From contig JAAYCI010000090.1 in assembly GCA_012729855.1 (NCBI GenBank), positions 1 to 35,882 of the forward strand: a stretch of 35,882 bases of DNA, written 5' to 3'. The notes beneath the pieces are model-generated. The model did no database searches. It was given only the letters and a program-made list of their open reading frames with translations, and had not been told where the DNA came from. Both the position numbers and the translations under genes were made by a program. The stretch's first letter is position 1. The number at the start of each line of letters is the position of its first letter. The stretch comes from Oscillospiraceae bacterium. Its GTDB lineage: Bacteria > Bacillota > Clostridia > Oscillospirales > Ruminococcaceae. Below, piece by piece: positions 25,161 to 34,833 of the stretch.

Positions 25161-25310
25161 AATGATTCTCCTCTGGATAAGTTTTTGCCCGCCGAAGAAT
25201 TAAACCGTCACCTTGGTACAGGTGGAGCTGTGTAGCCAACGCGCTGACTTAAGCCACTGGGGCATTTTATACATCAGGCCAGGGCGGCCCGTTGCACCAC
25301 AACCGGCGAA

Positions 25311-25847
25311 TCACTTCAGCTTCCGCCGTACACGCGCCAGGGCATTGTCCACCGTTTTGGGGGTTTTGCCAATGCGCAGGGCAATCTCCCGGTAGGAGAG
25401 CCCATCCAGATAGAGGCGCAGAATCGTTTTTTCCAGAGGAGACAACAGCGTGCGCGCCCGGGCCAGTGCCAGGCCCACCTGCTCGTTTGCAATGGCCGCG
25501 TCTTCGGGGCCGGGCACGGCGGGGGCGTCGCCCAGGGGCACGCTTTGGTTCAGTGGCGCGTGTTTTTTCCGGCCGGCTGCACGCCGGGCCGAAAGCACCG
25601 CGTTTTGTATACAGGTGATGGCATAGGTATTGAAAGCGGCGCCGCGGCCCTCCCGCCAGTTTTGTATGGCGAAGAACAGGCCAATCAGGCCCTCCTGCAC
25701 GGCGTCGTCAAAATCCAGCCCGGGGCCGGCGGCCCGCCTGGCCACCCGCCGTATGGCCGGCATGAACCGGGTGATGATGGCGGCCAATTCGGCATCGCCG
25801 CCCTGCCGGGCGGCCTCAAGCTCGGCCCGGGTGGTGGGCTCTCTCAT
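25311..25847 (-). CDS. RNA polymerase sigma-70 family factor, SigH-like
   Basis: 178 residues. Region 2 spans about 20-90 (LDFDDAVQEGLIGLFFAIQN and on to AITCIQNAV, the core-binding and -10-reading helices); region 4 spans about 134-178 (LSPLEKTILRLYLDGLSYREIALRIGK and TVDNALARVRRKLK, a helix-turn-helix for the -35). The linker KKHAPLNQSVPLGD resembles the RQKHIPLNSYVSLD of Bacillus SigH, and the region-4 sequence also fits SigH. Shorter than SigH proper (about 215) at both ends. The ATG has AGGAAG 15 nt upstream, which is far. No anti-sigma gene is adjacent; divergent from the V4R gene. Confidence 0.82.
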   Translation of the reverse strand: MREPTTRAELEAARQGGDAELAAIITRFMPAIRRVARRAAGPGLDFDDAVQEGLIGLFFAIQNWREGRGAAFNTYAITCIQNAVLSARRAAGRKKHAPLNQSVPLGDAPAVPGPEDAAIANEQVGLALARARTLLSPLEKTILRLYLDGLSYREIALRIGKTPKTVDNALARVRRKLK

Positions 25848-26021
25848 GTGGCATCGTCCACTTCCTGTAGAATCTCTTATATTCTACCGCTCCTTTTTGG
25901 GGAAGTCAACCAATTCCCGTCTTTTTTCTATGCTATACAAAGCCGGGGCCCTTTGGGCAGAATCAAATTGCTTTTTCTTGTGGGATATGCTAAAATATCT
26001 TCGACATCAAGCGGCATTTTT

Positions 26022-26050
26022 TTGACACAAATAAATGCTTTTCATATAAA
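26022..26050 (+). promoter_or_regulatory. Promoter of the V4R-GGDEF pair
   Basis: Perfect TTGACA (26022-26027), 17-nt spacer, TATAAA (26045-26050). Transcription would begin near 26057, giving a short leader of about 20 nt. Confidence 0.8.
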
Positions 26051-26076
26051 ATAGGCAGAGGAAGGGGTGTTTTGTA

Positions 26077-26622
26077 GTGGAGAATATTTTTGCCGCCGAA
26101 AACAAACACAGCGCCTTCAGCTGGAACAAGCTGGGGAACATTAAAGACGGCCGGGGCGATTTGGGCGAAGAGATGCCGGTGCTGGTATACCGCCTGATGC
26201 AATATACCATGCTGGACGTGCTGACCAAGGCCTATGGCGAAGCGCAGGCCAACGTGCATTTTTACGACGCGGGCTACCTGGCCGGCACAGAATTTGCCCA
26301 AAATGTGCTGGACCTGAGCCTGGATTTTGACGGCTTTGTGGACAACCTGCAAAATGCCCTGCGCGATTTGAAGATTGGCATTTTGCGCATGGAAGAGTTT
26401 GACCCCGCCACCGGGAAAATGATTTTGACGGTGGGGCAGGACCTGGACTGCAGCGGCCTGCCGGTAACCGATGAAAACGTGTGTGTGTACGACGAAGGTT
26501 TTATTGCCGGCATTTTAAAAACCTACACCGGCAATAACTACGAAGTGCGCGAGATTGACTGCTGGGCAAGCGGCGACCGGGTGTGCCGCTTCCAAGCGGA
26601 TGTGATAAGCTCAGGGTCCTGA
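26077..26622 (+). CDS. V4R-domain sensor protein
   Basis: 181 residues from GTG, AGGGG upstream. Residues about 33-175 are a V4R (4-vinyl reductase) domain: MPVLVYRLMQYTMLDVL, FYDAGYLAGTEFA, and the C-terminal signature VCVYDEGFIAGILKTYTG, YEVREIDCWASGDRVCRF. V4R domains bind small hydrophobic ligands (as in phenol-type activators such as PoxR/DmpR) or help assemble cofactors. Cys125, Cys136, Cys162 and Cys170 are present; V4R proteins often have two or three conserved Cys for a metal. There is no output domain, so it probably works through its neighbour, a diguanylate cyclase starting 31 nt downstream. The ligand is unknown. Confidence 0.82.
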   Translation: MENIFAAENKHSAFSWNKLGNIKDGRGDLGEEMPVLVYRLMQYTMLDVLTKAYGEAQANVHFYDAGYLAGTEFAQNVLDLSLDFDGFVDNLQNALRDLKIGILRMEEFDPATGKMILTVGQDLDCSGLPVTDENVCVYDEGFIAGILKTYTGNNYEVREIDCWASGDRVCRFQADVISSGS

Positions 26623-26653
26623 TTACCAAAGCCGATGCTCGTGCGGTGCGGAG

Positions 26654-27913
26654 GTGTGGTCAATCAGCAACACGGCAGAAATTCTTTTCAACTATGTACG
26701 CGATATCCTGTATAACCCAACCGGCGCGGCCCTGAATCTGGACGATTTGGACGCAGACTACCGCAAGCTGGGCCAGGGGCTGCAATACCTGGCGCAATGC
26801 GTGGCAGAACAGCGCGAACTGGCACAGGCGCTGGCCAAAGGCAACTTGAGTGTGAAACTGCCGCCGCCCGGCAACGAGCTGGCGGCCCCGCTGAAAGCGC
26901 TGCACGCGGCGCTGAAGCACATGACCTGGCAATCCCAGGAGGTGGCCAAGGGCAACTACCAGCACCGTTTGGATTTTATGGGTGAGTTTGCTGCGGCCTT
27001 TAATACCATGGTAGAGCAGTTGGACGGCCGCCAAAAAGCCCTGATGCAGGAGATAGAAAACACACGCCGCAAAACCCTGGCGCTGGAGCAGAGCAACAGC
27101 CTGCTGGAGTCCCTGACGGAAAACATGGCCCAGTGGGTTATTGTAACCGACGTGTTTACCAAGGAGCGGCTGTTCATCAACAGCACGGCCGTGAAGGCCT
27201 TTCGGGAGGCCCCCGCGCTGAAAACCGAGACCGACCACTGGATAGACGGCCGGCTGGACAGCGGCGCCTGGAAACAGCAGCTGGGCGAGGTGGAGGCTGT
27301 GATGGTGGCCGCCGGGAAAACCTGCTATTTTTCGGTGGGCAGCTACCCGTTGCAGTGGCACGAGCGCCGCGCAGTGGCCCATGTGTTTGCCAATATCAGT
27401 GCCGACAAGGAGCGCTTTTTGCTACTGGAAAAGCACGCCTACCGCGACAACCTGACCAAGACGCACAACCGCTACTCCGGCATGCAGATACTCAGGCAGT
27501 GGCTGGAGGAGGAAAAGCATTTCAGCCTGTGCTTTGCAGACCTGGACAACCTGAAGTATGTGAACGACAATTTCGGCCACTCCGAGGGTGACCAGTACAT
27601 TATAAAAACGGCCGAGGTCCTGTCCGGTTTTTCGGGCGATGTGGTGGTAAGCCGCCTGGGCGGCGACGAGTTTATGCTGCTGGCGCCCGGTATGGGGCTT
27701 GCCCAAGCCGAACAGCGCATGCTGGAGCTGCGCGACGCGCTGCTTACGTCCGGCGCGCCCGACGGCCCCGCCTACACCCGCAGCATCAGCTTTGGGGTGG
27801 TGGAGGCCAAGCCCGGCTGCGGCCTTTCCGCCAGCGAGCTTTTAAGCATTGCCGACGAACGGATGTATGCCTTTAAGCGGGCGCACAAAGGCCACCGTAC
27901 CATCATTACATAA
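26654..27913 (+). CDS. Soluble diguanylate cyclase with HAMP-like, PAS-like and GGDEF parts
   Basis: 419 residues. No membrane segment is visible. Residues 50-125 resemble two HAMP-type repeats (AEQRELAQALAKGNLSVKLP then QSQEVAKGNYQHRLD), 126-155 form a coiled coil, 155-255 are PAS-like (WVIVTDVFTKERLFINSTA, then YPLQWHERRAVAHVFANISAD), and 260-419 are GGDEF: LTKTHNRYSG, FADLDNLKYVND (294-305) and GGDEF at 336-340. All catalytic parts look intact; the RxxD inhibitory site is absent. The frame opens with GTG at 26654, but the GGAGG lies at 26650-26654, overlapping it, so the true initiation point is uncertain (see findings). Likely makes c-di-GMP under control of the V4R partner. Confidence 0.88.
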   Translation: MWSISNTAEILFNYVRDILYNPTGAALNLDDLDADYRKLGQGLQYLAQCVAEQRELAQALAKGNLSVKLPPPGNELAAPLKALHAALKHMTWQSQEVAKGNYQHRLDFMGEFAAAFNTMVEQLDGRQKALMQEIENTRRKTLALEQSNSLLESLTENMAQWVIVTDVFTKERLFINSTAVKAFREAPALKTETDHWIDGRLDSGAWKQQLGEVEAVMVAAGKTCYFSVGSYPLQWHERRAVAHVFANISADKERFLLLEKHAYRDNLTKTHNRYSGMQILRQWLEEEKHFSLCFADLDNLKYVNDNFGHSEGDQYIIKTAEVLSGFSGDVVVSRLGGDEFMLLAPGMGLAQAEQRMLELRDALLTSGAPDGPAYTRSISFGVVEAKPGCGLSASELLSIADERMYAFKRAHKGHRTIIT

Positions 27914-28046
27914 CCAGGGGGAACAACGGGGACCACATGCAAAGTCTGCAGCCGCCAGCGAGAGAGGGCGGCCGCAGGCATCTGCTGTATGGGGAAGCGT
28001 GCATGGCCCCGAAAGCAAGGCTTTACAATAAGAAGGGAGAAGAGAC

Positions 28047-28883
28047 ATGACCAGTATCGACACCACCAAATGTATCGGTTGCGGGGCATGCGTGGCAGAT
28101 TGCCAGCTGCGCGTGTTGTCATTGGTAGACGGAAAAAGCTGGCCCAACCCGGAGGCGACGTGCATTGAATGCGGGCACTGCGAGGCCATATGCACCCAGA
28201 ACGCCCCCCATGTGCTGGGGTTGGACGCCGCGGCCGACATCAAGCCCTACGATGCCGCCAGCTTCACCATCGAGCCTCAGCGCCTGCAAAACTTCATCAA
28301 CTTCCGGCGCAGCATGCGGCAGTTCAAAAAGGACGAAGTGCCCGACGATATGATCGCCAAGATCATTGAGGCCGGCCGCCACACCCAAACCGGCGCCAAC
28401 CGCCAAACCCTGCGCTATGTGGTGCTGGCGGGCGACGCCATGAAGAAAGCCAAAGCCATTGCCAACAAGGCCCTGGCCGAGGTGGATGTGGAAAAGATAG
28501 ACTTTAATAAAATCTACATGCCGCCCACCTACCAGAAGTTTCAGCAAACCTGGGTGCTGTGGAACCAGTACTACCAGGCCACCGGTGTGGACCTGCTTTT
28601 GCACGACGCGCCCCACCACCTGGTGGTTATCTGCGATTACGGCAACCTCTTCGACACCATGCTGAGCATTGGCAACATGGAGTTGATGATCAACGCGCTG
28701 GGCCTGGGCGCCTGCAGCACCGGCTTCGGCACGCTGGCCTACCACATCAGCCCCGAACTGCAGCAGCTTATCGGCCTGCAAGAGGGCGAAACGGTGGGCT
28801 TCTCCATGACGTTTGGCTACCCCAAGGTGGGCTACCAGCGCACCACCAACCGCAAAGCGCCCAACTATACCAAAATCACCTGA
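28047..28883 (+). CDS. Ferredoxin-nitroreductase fusion protein
   Basis: 278 residues, AGGGAGAAGAG before the ATG. N-terminal 2[4Fe-4S] ferredoxin domain: CIGCGACVADC with Cys9/12/15/19 and CIECGHCEAIC with Cys39/42/45/49. The C-terminal nitroreductase (FMN) domain starts near 80 with FRRSMRQFKKDEV, then AGRHTQTGANRQTLRYVVL, LLLHDAPHHLVVICDYGN and LGLGACSTGFGTLA, ending NRKAPNYTKIT. This two-domain layout is common in Clostridia and is probably a ferredoxin-fed flavin reductase; the substrate is unknown. The 27914-28046 gap holds a CTGCAGCCGCC/GGGCGGCCGCAG hairpin (no U-run) and no clear promoter. Confidence 0.93.
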   Translation: MTSIDTTKCIGCGACVADCQLRVLSLVDGKSWPNPEATCIECGHCEAICTQNAPHVLGLDAAADIKPYDAASFTIEPQRLQNFINFRRSMRQFKKDEVPDDMIAKIIEAGRHTQTGANRQTLRYVVLAGDAMKKAKAIANKALAEVDVEKIDFNKIYMPPTYQKFQQTWVLWNQYYQATGVDLLLHDAPHHLVVICDYGNLFDTMLSIGNMELMINALGLGACSTGFGTLAYHISPELQQLIGLQEGETVGFSMTFGYPKVGYQRTTNRKAPNYTKIT

Positions 28884-28912
28884 GCCGCGCAAAGCGCCGT
28901 TTAAAAGAAAAC

Positions 28913-28950
28913 CCATCAAAAGCCGGGGGATTCCCGGCTTTTTTTGATGG
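28913..28950 (+). terminator. Bidirectional terminator after the nitroreductase gene
   Basis: CCATCAAAAGCCGGG (28913-28927) pairs with CCCGGCTTTTTTTGATGG (28933-28950). The T-run is built into the right arm. Confidence 0.9.
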
Positions 28951-28957
28951 ATAAAGG

Positions 28958-28986
28958 TTTCAAACACCGGCCATCTGTGATACACT
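28958..28986 (+). promoter_or_regulatory. Promoter of the glycosyltransferase gene
   Basis: TTTCAA (28958-28963), 17-nt spacer, TACACT (28981-28986) with a TGn extension. The -35 is weak; the extension compensates. Confidence 0.55.
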
Positions 28987-29025
28987 GATTCTATATGTAA
29001 AGCCATTCGCAGCAGGAGGAGACCC

Positions 29026-30063
29026 ATGGCCGATATCAGTGTATGTATGATTGTGAAAAACGAGGCGGAGACCCTGCCACGCTGCCTGGACTGCCTGGAA
29101 GGCATCCCCGATGAGATCATCATTGTGGACACCGGCAGTACCGACGATACCAAGGCGGTGGCACAGCGCTATACCGATAAAGTGTTCGACTTTGAATGGG
29201 TGGATGATTTTGCCGCCGCACGCAACTTTTCCCTTTCCAAGGCGCAGTGCGACTATATCTACGTGGCCGACGCCGACGAGGTGATAGACCCCGAAAACCA
29301 GGCCAAGTTCCGCCAGCTGAAGCAGGCCCTGCTGCCCGAGGTGGAGGTGGTGGAGATGGCCTATGCGGGCCAGCTGGCCGCAGCCACCACCGAGAACTTC
29401 GACGTGGAGTATCGCCCCAAGCTCTTCCGCCGGCTGCGGGCGTTCCAGTTTGCCGACCCCATCCACGAGGCCCTGCGCACCGACCCCGTGGTGTACCGCA
29501 GCAATGTGGTCATCACCCACAGGCCCACGTCCAACCACGGCGGGCGCGACCTGGCCCACTTTGCCCGCCTGGTGGCGCAGGGCAAGCATTTTTCCAGCCG
29601 GCTGGAGATGATGTACGCCCGGGAGCTGATGATGGCCGGCAAGCCGGAGGACTTCCAGAACGCGCGGCCCTACTTTGAAGCGGTGCGCGCCGACGCCGGC
29701 AAGCCCCCCGAGGTGCTGCGCCGGGCCGATTGCGTACTGGCCCGCGGCGCGGCGCTGGAAAAAGACGCCAACCAGCTGCTGCTGGTGGCCGCGCCCGAGC
29801 TGGTGGGCATGCCGCCATCCGAGATATGCTGTGCGCTGGGCGACTATTACCTGGCTATAGGCAACACCCAGCAGGCGGCCGACTGGTATGCCGCGGCGCT
29901 GTCGGGCGCGTCGCCCGAGCTGGTGGCAACTTCGGCCGGCAGCCAGCCCATGCTGGGGCTGGCCAATTGCTACGAGCTGGTGGGCGACATGGAGCAGGCC
30001 AACGACTACCGCCAGCAGGCCAAGATGTGGAACAAGCAAAATTTGCGCAGGGGTGCGAAATGA
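29026..30063 (+). CDS. Glycosyltransferase family 2 with a TPR-like tail
   Basis: 345 residues, AGGAGGAG upstream of the ATG. GT-A fold, inverting GT2 type: ISVCMIVKNEAETLPRCL (4-21), IIIVDTGSTDDT (31-42), DADE at 82-85 (the DxD metal site), then HEAL-containing PIHEAL and NHGGRD. The SunS/'tetratricopeptide-containing GT2' subgroup has this layout: a GT domain up to about 190 and a C-terminal helical repeat (GDYYLAIGNTQQAADWYAAAL, then GLANCYELVGDMEQANDYRQQ). No membrane helix, so cytosolic. Acceptor unknown. It overlaps the next gene (ATGA) or is separated from it by 11 nt, depending on the start used. Confidence 0.88.
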   Translation: MADISVCMIVKNEAETLPRCLDCLEGIPDEIIIVDTGSTDDTKAVAQRYTDKVFDFEWVDDFAAARNFSLSKAQCDYIYVADADEVIDPENQAKFRQLKQALLPEVEVVEMAYAGQLAAATTENFDVEYRPKLFRRLRAFQFADPIHEALRTDPVVYRSNVVITHRPTSNHGGRDLAHFARLVAQGKHFSSRLEMMYARELMMAGKPEDFQNARPYFEAVRADAGKPPEVLRRADCVLARGAALEKDANQLLLVAAPELVGMPPSEICCALGDYYLAIGNTQQAADWYAAALSGASPELVATSAGSQPMLGLANCYELVGDMEQANDYRQQAKMWNKQNLRRGAK

Positions 30064-30074
30064 GGAGGGCGGGC

Positions 30075-30581
30075 GTGAAAAAGAAACGGCCTGTCTTACG
30101 TACAGTGGTAGCGCTGGTCATCTTTTTGGCCATTGAGGCTTTGCTCTATTTGGTGCACCCCTTGGTGCCGGTGCTGGTGTTGGGCTCGGTGCTCATCCAG
30201 GCACCCATCATCTGGGGAATCTTCCGGCGCAACTTCAACATGGGGTACCGCCAGCGCGCGGCCCAGCGCCGCGAGCGCTACAAGGAAAGCGGCGACGCCG
30301 AGGCTTGGCTGGCCGGCGAGCAGCGCGAAACCCGCATGCCCGGCTACAAGTATTGGTCGCGCGGGGGCAAGGCGCTGGTGGCGCTGAACTGTGCCGACGC
30401 CCTGCTGGCCATGGGCCGGCGGGACGCCGCCGGCGCGCAGCTAGCCGAGGTGGACCGCCCCCGCCTGGAGCCGGACGACCAGCAGCGCTTTGATGAAATG
30501 ATACTGAATATCCGCGGCGCGGCCCGCTTTGACACCCCGCTGCCCGACGACCGCTTTGGGGACGAGCCCGGCAAAAGCTGA
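30075..30581 (+). CDS. Small membrane protein, unknown function
   Basis: 168 residues from GTG at 30075, which has AGGAGGG six bases upstream; an ATG at 30060 overlapping the glycosyltransferase stop is the alternative. A basic KKKRPVLR start is followed by two closely spaced transmembrane helices (about 8-25 and 29-49, with a PLVP turn) and a cytosolic soluble part (about 50-168) with two helical pairs (KALVALNCADALLAMGRRDAA, then LEPDDQQRFDEMILN) of TPR-like pattern. I do not recognise a family. It is co-transcribed with the GT2 gene, which has a similar repeat tail, so the two may work together at the membrane. Confidence 0.7.
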   Translation: MKKKRPVLRTVVALVIFLAIEALLYLVHPLVPVLVLGSVLIQAPIIWGIFRRNFNMGYRQRAAQRRERYKESGDAEAWLAGEQRETRMPGYKYWSRGGKALVALNCADALLAMGRRDAAGAQLAEVDRPRLEPDDQQRFDEMILNIRGAARFDTPLPDDRFGDEPGKS

Positions 30582-30605
30582 CCGATTCATGGCGAAAACA
30601 AACAC

Positions 30606-30638
30606 TGGCCGCCGTGGCCCGCAGAAGCGGGCGGCCAC
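30606..30638 (+). other. GC-rich stem with alternative pairings ahead of gltX
   Basis: TGGCCGCC (30606-30613) can pair with GGCGGCCA (30630-30637), or GTGGCC (30614-30619) with GGCCAC (30633-30638), around the AGAA region. The two folds share the same right-hand arm and exclude each other. No U-run follows. It sits about 50 nt before gltX; a terminator for the upstream gene or a leader element are both possible. I see no T-box. Confidence 0.4.
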
Positions 30639-30684
30639 CATTCCGGCGTGGGAAGCACCACGCCTATAGGTTAGGAGTGACCCG

Positions 30685-32331
30685 ATGAACTATACTGAGC
30701 TTGCCGACCTGCTGTTTCCCGGCGTGAGCGGCACCCCCGAGGACCTGGAGCGGCGCTACCCGCCCCGCGCCCTGCCCGAGGGCGCCAGGGTGACCCGCAT
30801 GGCCCCCAGCCCCACCGGCTTCATGCACCTGGGCAACCTGTTTGGCGCCATGGTGGACGAACGCCTGGCCCACCAAAGCGGCGGCGTTTTTTTTCTGCGC
30901 ATTGAAGACACTGACCAAAAGCGCGAGGTGGCCGGCGGCGTCGAGACCATCCTCAAGGTGTTTGATGACTACGCGCTGCCCTTTGACGAGGGCGCCACGC
31001 TGACGGGTGACGCCGGCGACTACGGCCCCTACCGCCAACGCCAGCGGGCAGGGGTATACCATATCTGTGCGCGCTGGCTGGTGCAGCAGGGCAGGGCCTA
31101 CCCCTGTTTCCTCACCGAGGCCGAGCTGGCCGACATGCGCGAGACCCAGGCCGAGCAAAAGCTGAACTTTGGCTGCTATGGCAGCTTTGCCATATACCGC
31201 GACAGCACGCTGGATGAGATACGCCGGCGCCTGGCCGACGGCCAGCCCTATGTCATCCGCTACCGCAGCGAGGGCAGCATATTGAACCGCATCAAGGTGG
31301 CAGACCTTGTGCGCGGCACGCTGGACCTGCCCGAGAACAACCAGGACGTGGTGCTGCTGAAGGCCGACGGCATTCCCACCTACCATTTTGCCCACGTGGT
31401 GGACGACCACTTCATGCGCACCAATGTGGTGGTGCGGGGCGAGGAATGGCTGCCCACCCTGCCCATGCACGTGCAGCTGTTTGCCGCCATGGGCTGGAAG
31501 GTGCCCAAGTACCTGCACACCGCCCACCTGATGAAGCAGGACGGCGGCGGCAAGCGCAAGCTTTCCAAACGCAAGGACCCCGAGCTGGCGCTGGACTTCT
31601 ACGGCGAGAAGGGCTACCCGGTGGCCGCCGTGAAGGAATACCTGATGAGCCTGCTCAACTCCAACTACGAGGACTGGCGCGCCGCCAACTCCACGCTGCC
31701 GCTGGAGGATTTCGCGTTCTCGCCCAAGAAGATGAGCGTGTCGGGCGCGCTGTTTGACATGGACAAGCTGGACGACGTTTCCCGTGGGGTGATTGCCCGG
31801 CTGGATGCCGCCGGCGTGCAGGCTCAGCTGCTGCCATGGGCGGAGAAGCATGACGCCGATTTCGCGGCACTGCTCAAACGGGACGCCACCTTCACGCTGG
31901 GCATGCTGGCCATTGGCCGCGGCGGCAAGAAGCCCCGCAAGGACATTACCGTGTGGGGGGAAGCCAAAGCCTATTTTTCTTTCTTCTTCGACGAAACCTT
32001 TGCGCCCGACTACACGCTGCCCCAGTGCGTGCCGGCCGACAAAGCCCGCGAGATGCTGGTCGTCTTCCGCGATTTGTACAACCCCACCGACGACAGCACC
32101 GTGTGGTTTAACAAGGTGAAGGAAATGGCCAAAACCTTTGGCTACGCCGACGACATGAAGGCCTACAAGCAAAACCCGGAGAACTGGCCCGGCAGCGTGG
32201 CCGACGTGAGCTGCGTTTTGCGCCTGGCCATTGCCGGGCGGCTGCAAAGCCCCGACCTGTACGAGGTGATGCGGGTGATGGGCCCCGAGATGGTGCGCGC
32301 CCGCCTGCAGCGGATGATCGACAGTATTTAG
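30685..32331 (+). CDS. gltX: Glutamyl-tRNA synthetase
   Basis: 548 residues, TTAGGAG upstream of the ATG. Class I enzyme joining glutamate to tRNA-Glu. Signature HIGH motif as HLGN (48-51) in APSPTGFMHLGNL, LRIEDTD (71-77), and the KMSKS motif as KLSKR (292-296). The catalytic domain is typical and the anticodon-binding part (from about 340) ends in ARLQRMIDSI. It is longer than the usual ~485 residues: the N-terminal ~30 residues and the C-terminal half (DFYGEKGYPVAAVKEYLMSLL and later parts) are expanded. Directly followed by glnS, 46 nt downstream. Confidence 0.93.
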   Translation: MNYTELADLLFPGVSGTPEDLERRYPPRALPEGARVTRMAPSPTGFMHLGNLFGAMVDERLAHQSGGVFFLRIEDTDQKREVAGGVETILKVFDDYALPFDEGATLTGDAGDYGPYRQRQRAGVYHICARWLVQQGRAYPCFLTEAELADMRETQAEQKLNFGCYGSFAIYRDSTLDEIRRRLADGQPYVIRYRSEGSILNRIKVADLVRGTLDLPENNQDVVLLKADGIPTYHFAHVVDDHFMRTNVVVRGEEWLPTLPMHVQLFAAMGWKVPKYLHTAHLMKQDGGGKRKLSKRKDPELALDFYGEKGYPVAAVKEYLMSLLNSNYEDWRAANSTLPLEDFAFSPKKMSVSGALFDMDKLDDVSRGVIARLDAAGVQAQLLPWAEKHDADFAALLKRDATFTLGMLAIGRGGKKPRKDITVWGEAKAYFSFFFDETFAPDYTLPQCVPADKAREMLVVFRDLYNPTDDSTVWFNKVKEMAKTFGYADDMKAYKQNPENWPGSVADVSCVLRLAIAGRLQSPDLYEVMRVMGPEMVRARLQRMIDSI

Positions 32332-32377
32332 ATATTTACGCATTTGCGCGTTATTCTATACCCAGGAGGCCAACCCT

Positions 32378-34069
<1,692 letters not shown>

Positions 34070-34128
34070 CCGGCCGCCTATAAGCTGCCCATACCGGCGC
34101 ATGTTGCGTAGAAAGGACGATTTTTTCT

Positions 34129-34660
34129 ATGCAATATGCGCCGTTTTGTGCTATACTGCTTCAAATCCATAATACGGTTTGCTTGCGCAGGCCCTGGAAA
34201 AGGGATGCCCGGGCGCGGAAAGAGATTGCAGCGGCCACGCTTGTGAAGCTGAAAGCAGCGTGGAAACGATTTTTTATACAAATACCGCCTGATTTGGAGC
34301 GGGACTTTGCCCTGCACTGCGCCAAGAAAAAAAACTGGCGTTTTTCCATACTGCCTATTTTCAATATCATCACACAGCTGGGATGCTTTTTCATCTATCT
34401 GTATGTCTACCCGCTTACCTTCCCCGAGCTGCCCCGCCTGAACCCAGTTTTCTTTACCGCGTTCTCGGCCGCTTATGTCGCGGTCAACATCCTGTTTCTG
34501 GTGCTGTTCAACCGGCTGCGCCGCAAAGGGCACGGCCTGCCTGCGCTACGAAGACCTGATTAAGCAGGCCGACGACGCCCTGTACGAGGCCAAGCGCACC
34601 GGCAAAAACCGGGTGTGCGTGGCGCCGCTGTTGCAGGCGGCACAGGCTGGGGCGGAGTAG
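34129..34660 (+). pseudogene. Remnant of a membrane diguanylate cyclase (GGDEF core deleted)
   Basis: Two pieces in different frames. The first (to 34563) reads a basic start WKRFFIQIPPDLERDFALHC, then two transmembrane helices (FSILPIFNIITQLGCFFIYL and VFFTAFSAAYVAVNILFLVL) ending RLRRKGHG. The second, in another frame from about 34545 to 34660, is the extreme end of a GGDEF domain: YEDLIKQADDALYEAKRTGK, then NRVCVAP. All of the GGDEF active-site region between them is missing, and the join is out of frame. A TGCTATACT extended -10 near 34152-34160 suggests it once had a promoter. Internal deletion is the simplest reading; the true start codon is unclear. Confidence 0.78.
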
Positions 34661-34722
34661 GCGCTGTAAAAGCGCAGGGCCTGCAGCGGTTTTCCGGCTG
34701 CGGCAAAGGCAACGAATAAGGT

Positions 34723-34763
34723 GCACCTGCCAACACGGTAAACCCGGCAGTGTTGGCAGGTGC
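34723..34763. repeat. Large palindrome left of the insertion sequence
   Basis: GCACCTGCCAACAC (34723-34736) and GTGTTGGCAGGTGC (34750-34763) pair perfectly over 14 bp around a 13-nt loop. The core TGCCAACA/TGTTGGCA resembles the palindrome TGTCAACA/TGTTGACA just right of the transposase (35605-35626). It could be a terminator of the remnant gene or part of the IS end. Confidence 0.6.
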
Positions 34764-34794
34764 GTTCTATTACAAATTTCCCAAATCAGAAATA

Positions 34795-34803
34795 TGATAT
34801 AAT
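34795..34803 (+). promoter_or_regulatory. Extended -10 promoter of the IS5-type transposase
   Basis: TGATATAAT, a perfect -10 with the TGn extension, 30 nt before the ATG at 34834. No -35 at normal spacing. The transposase has GGGAGG as ribosome binding site. Confidence 0.5.
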
Positions 34804-34833
34804 GAGAGCAAATCACTATGGGAGGCTCTCGCA

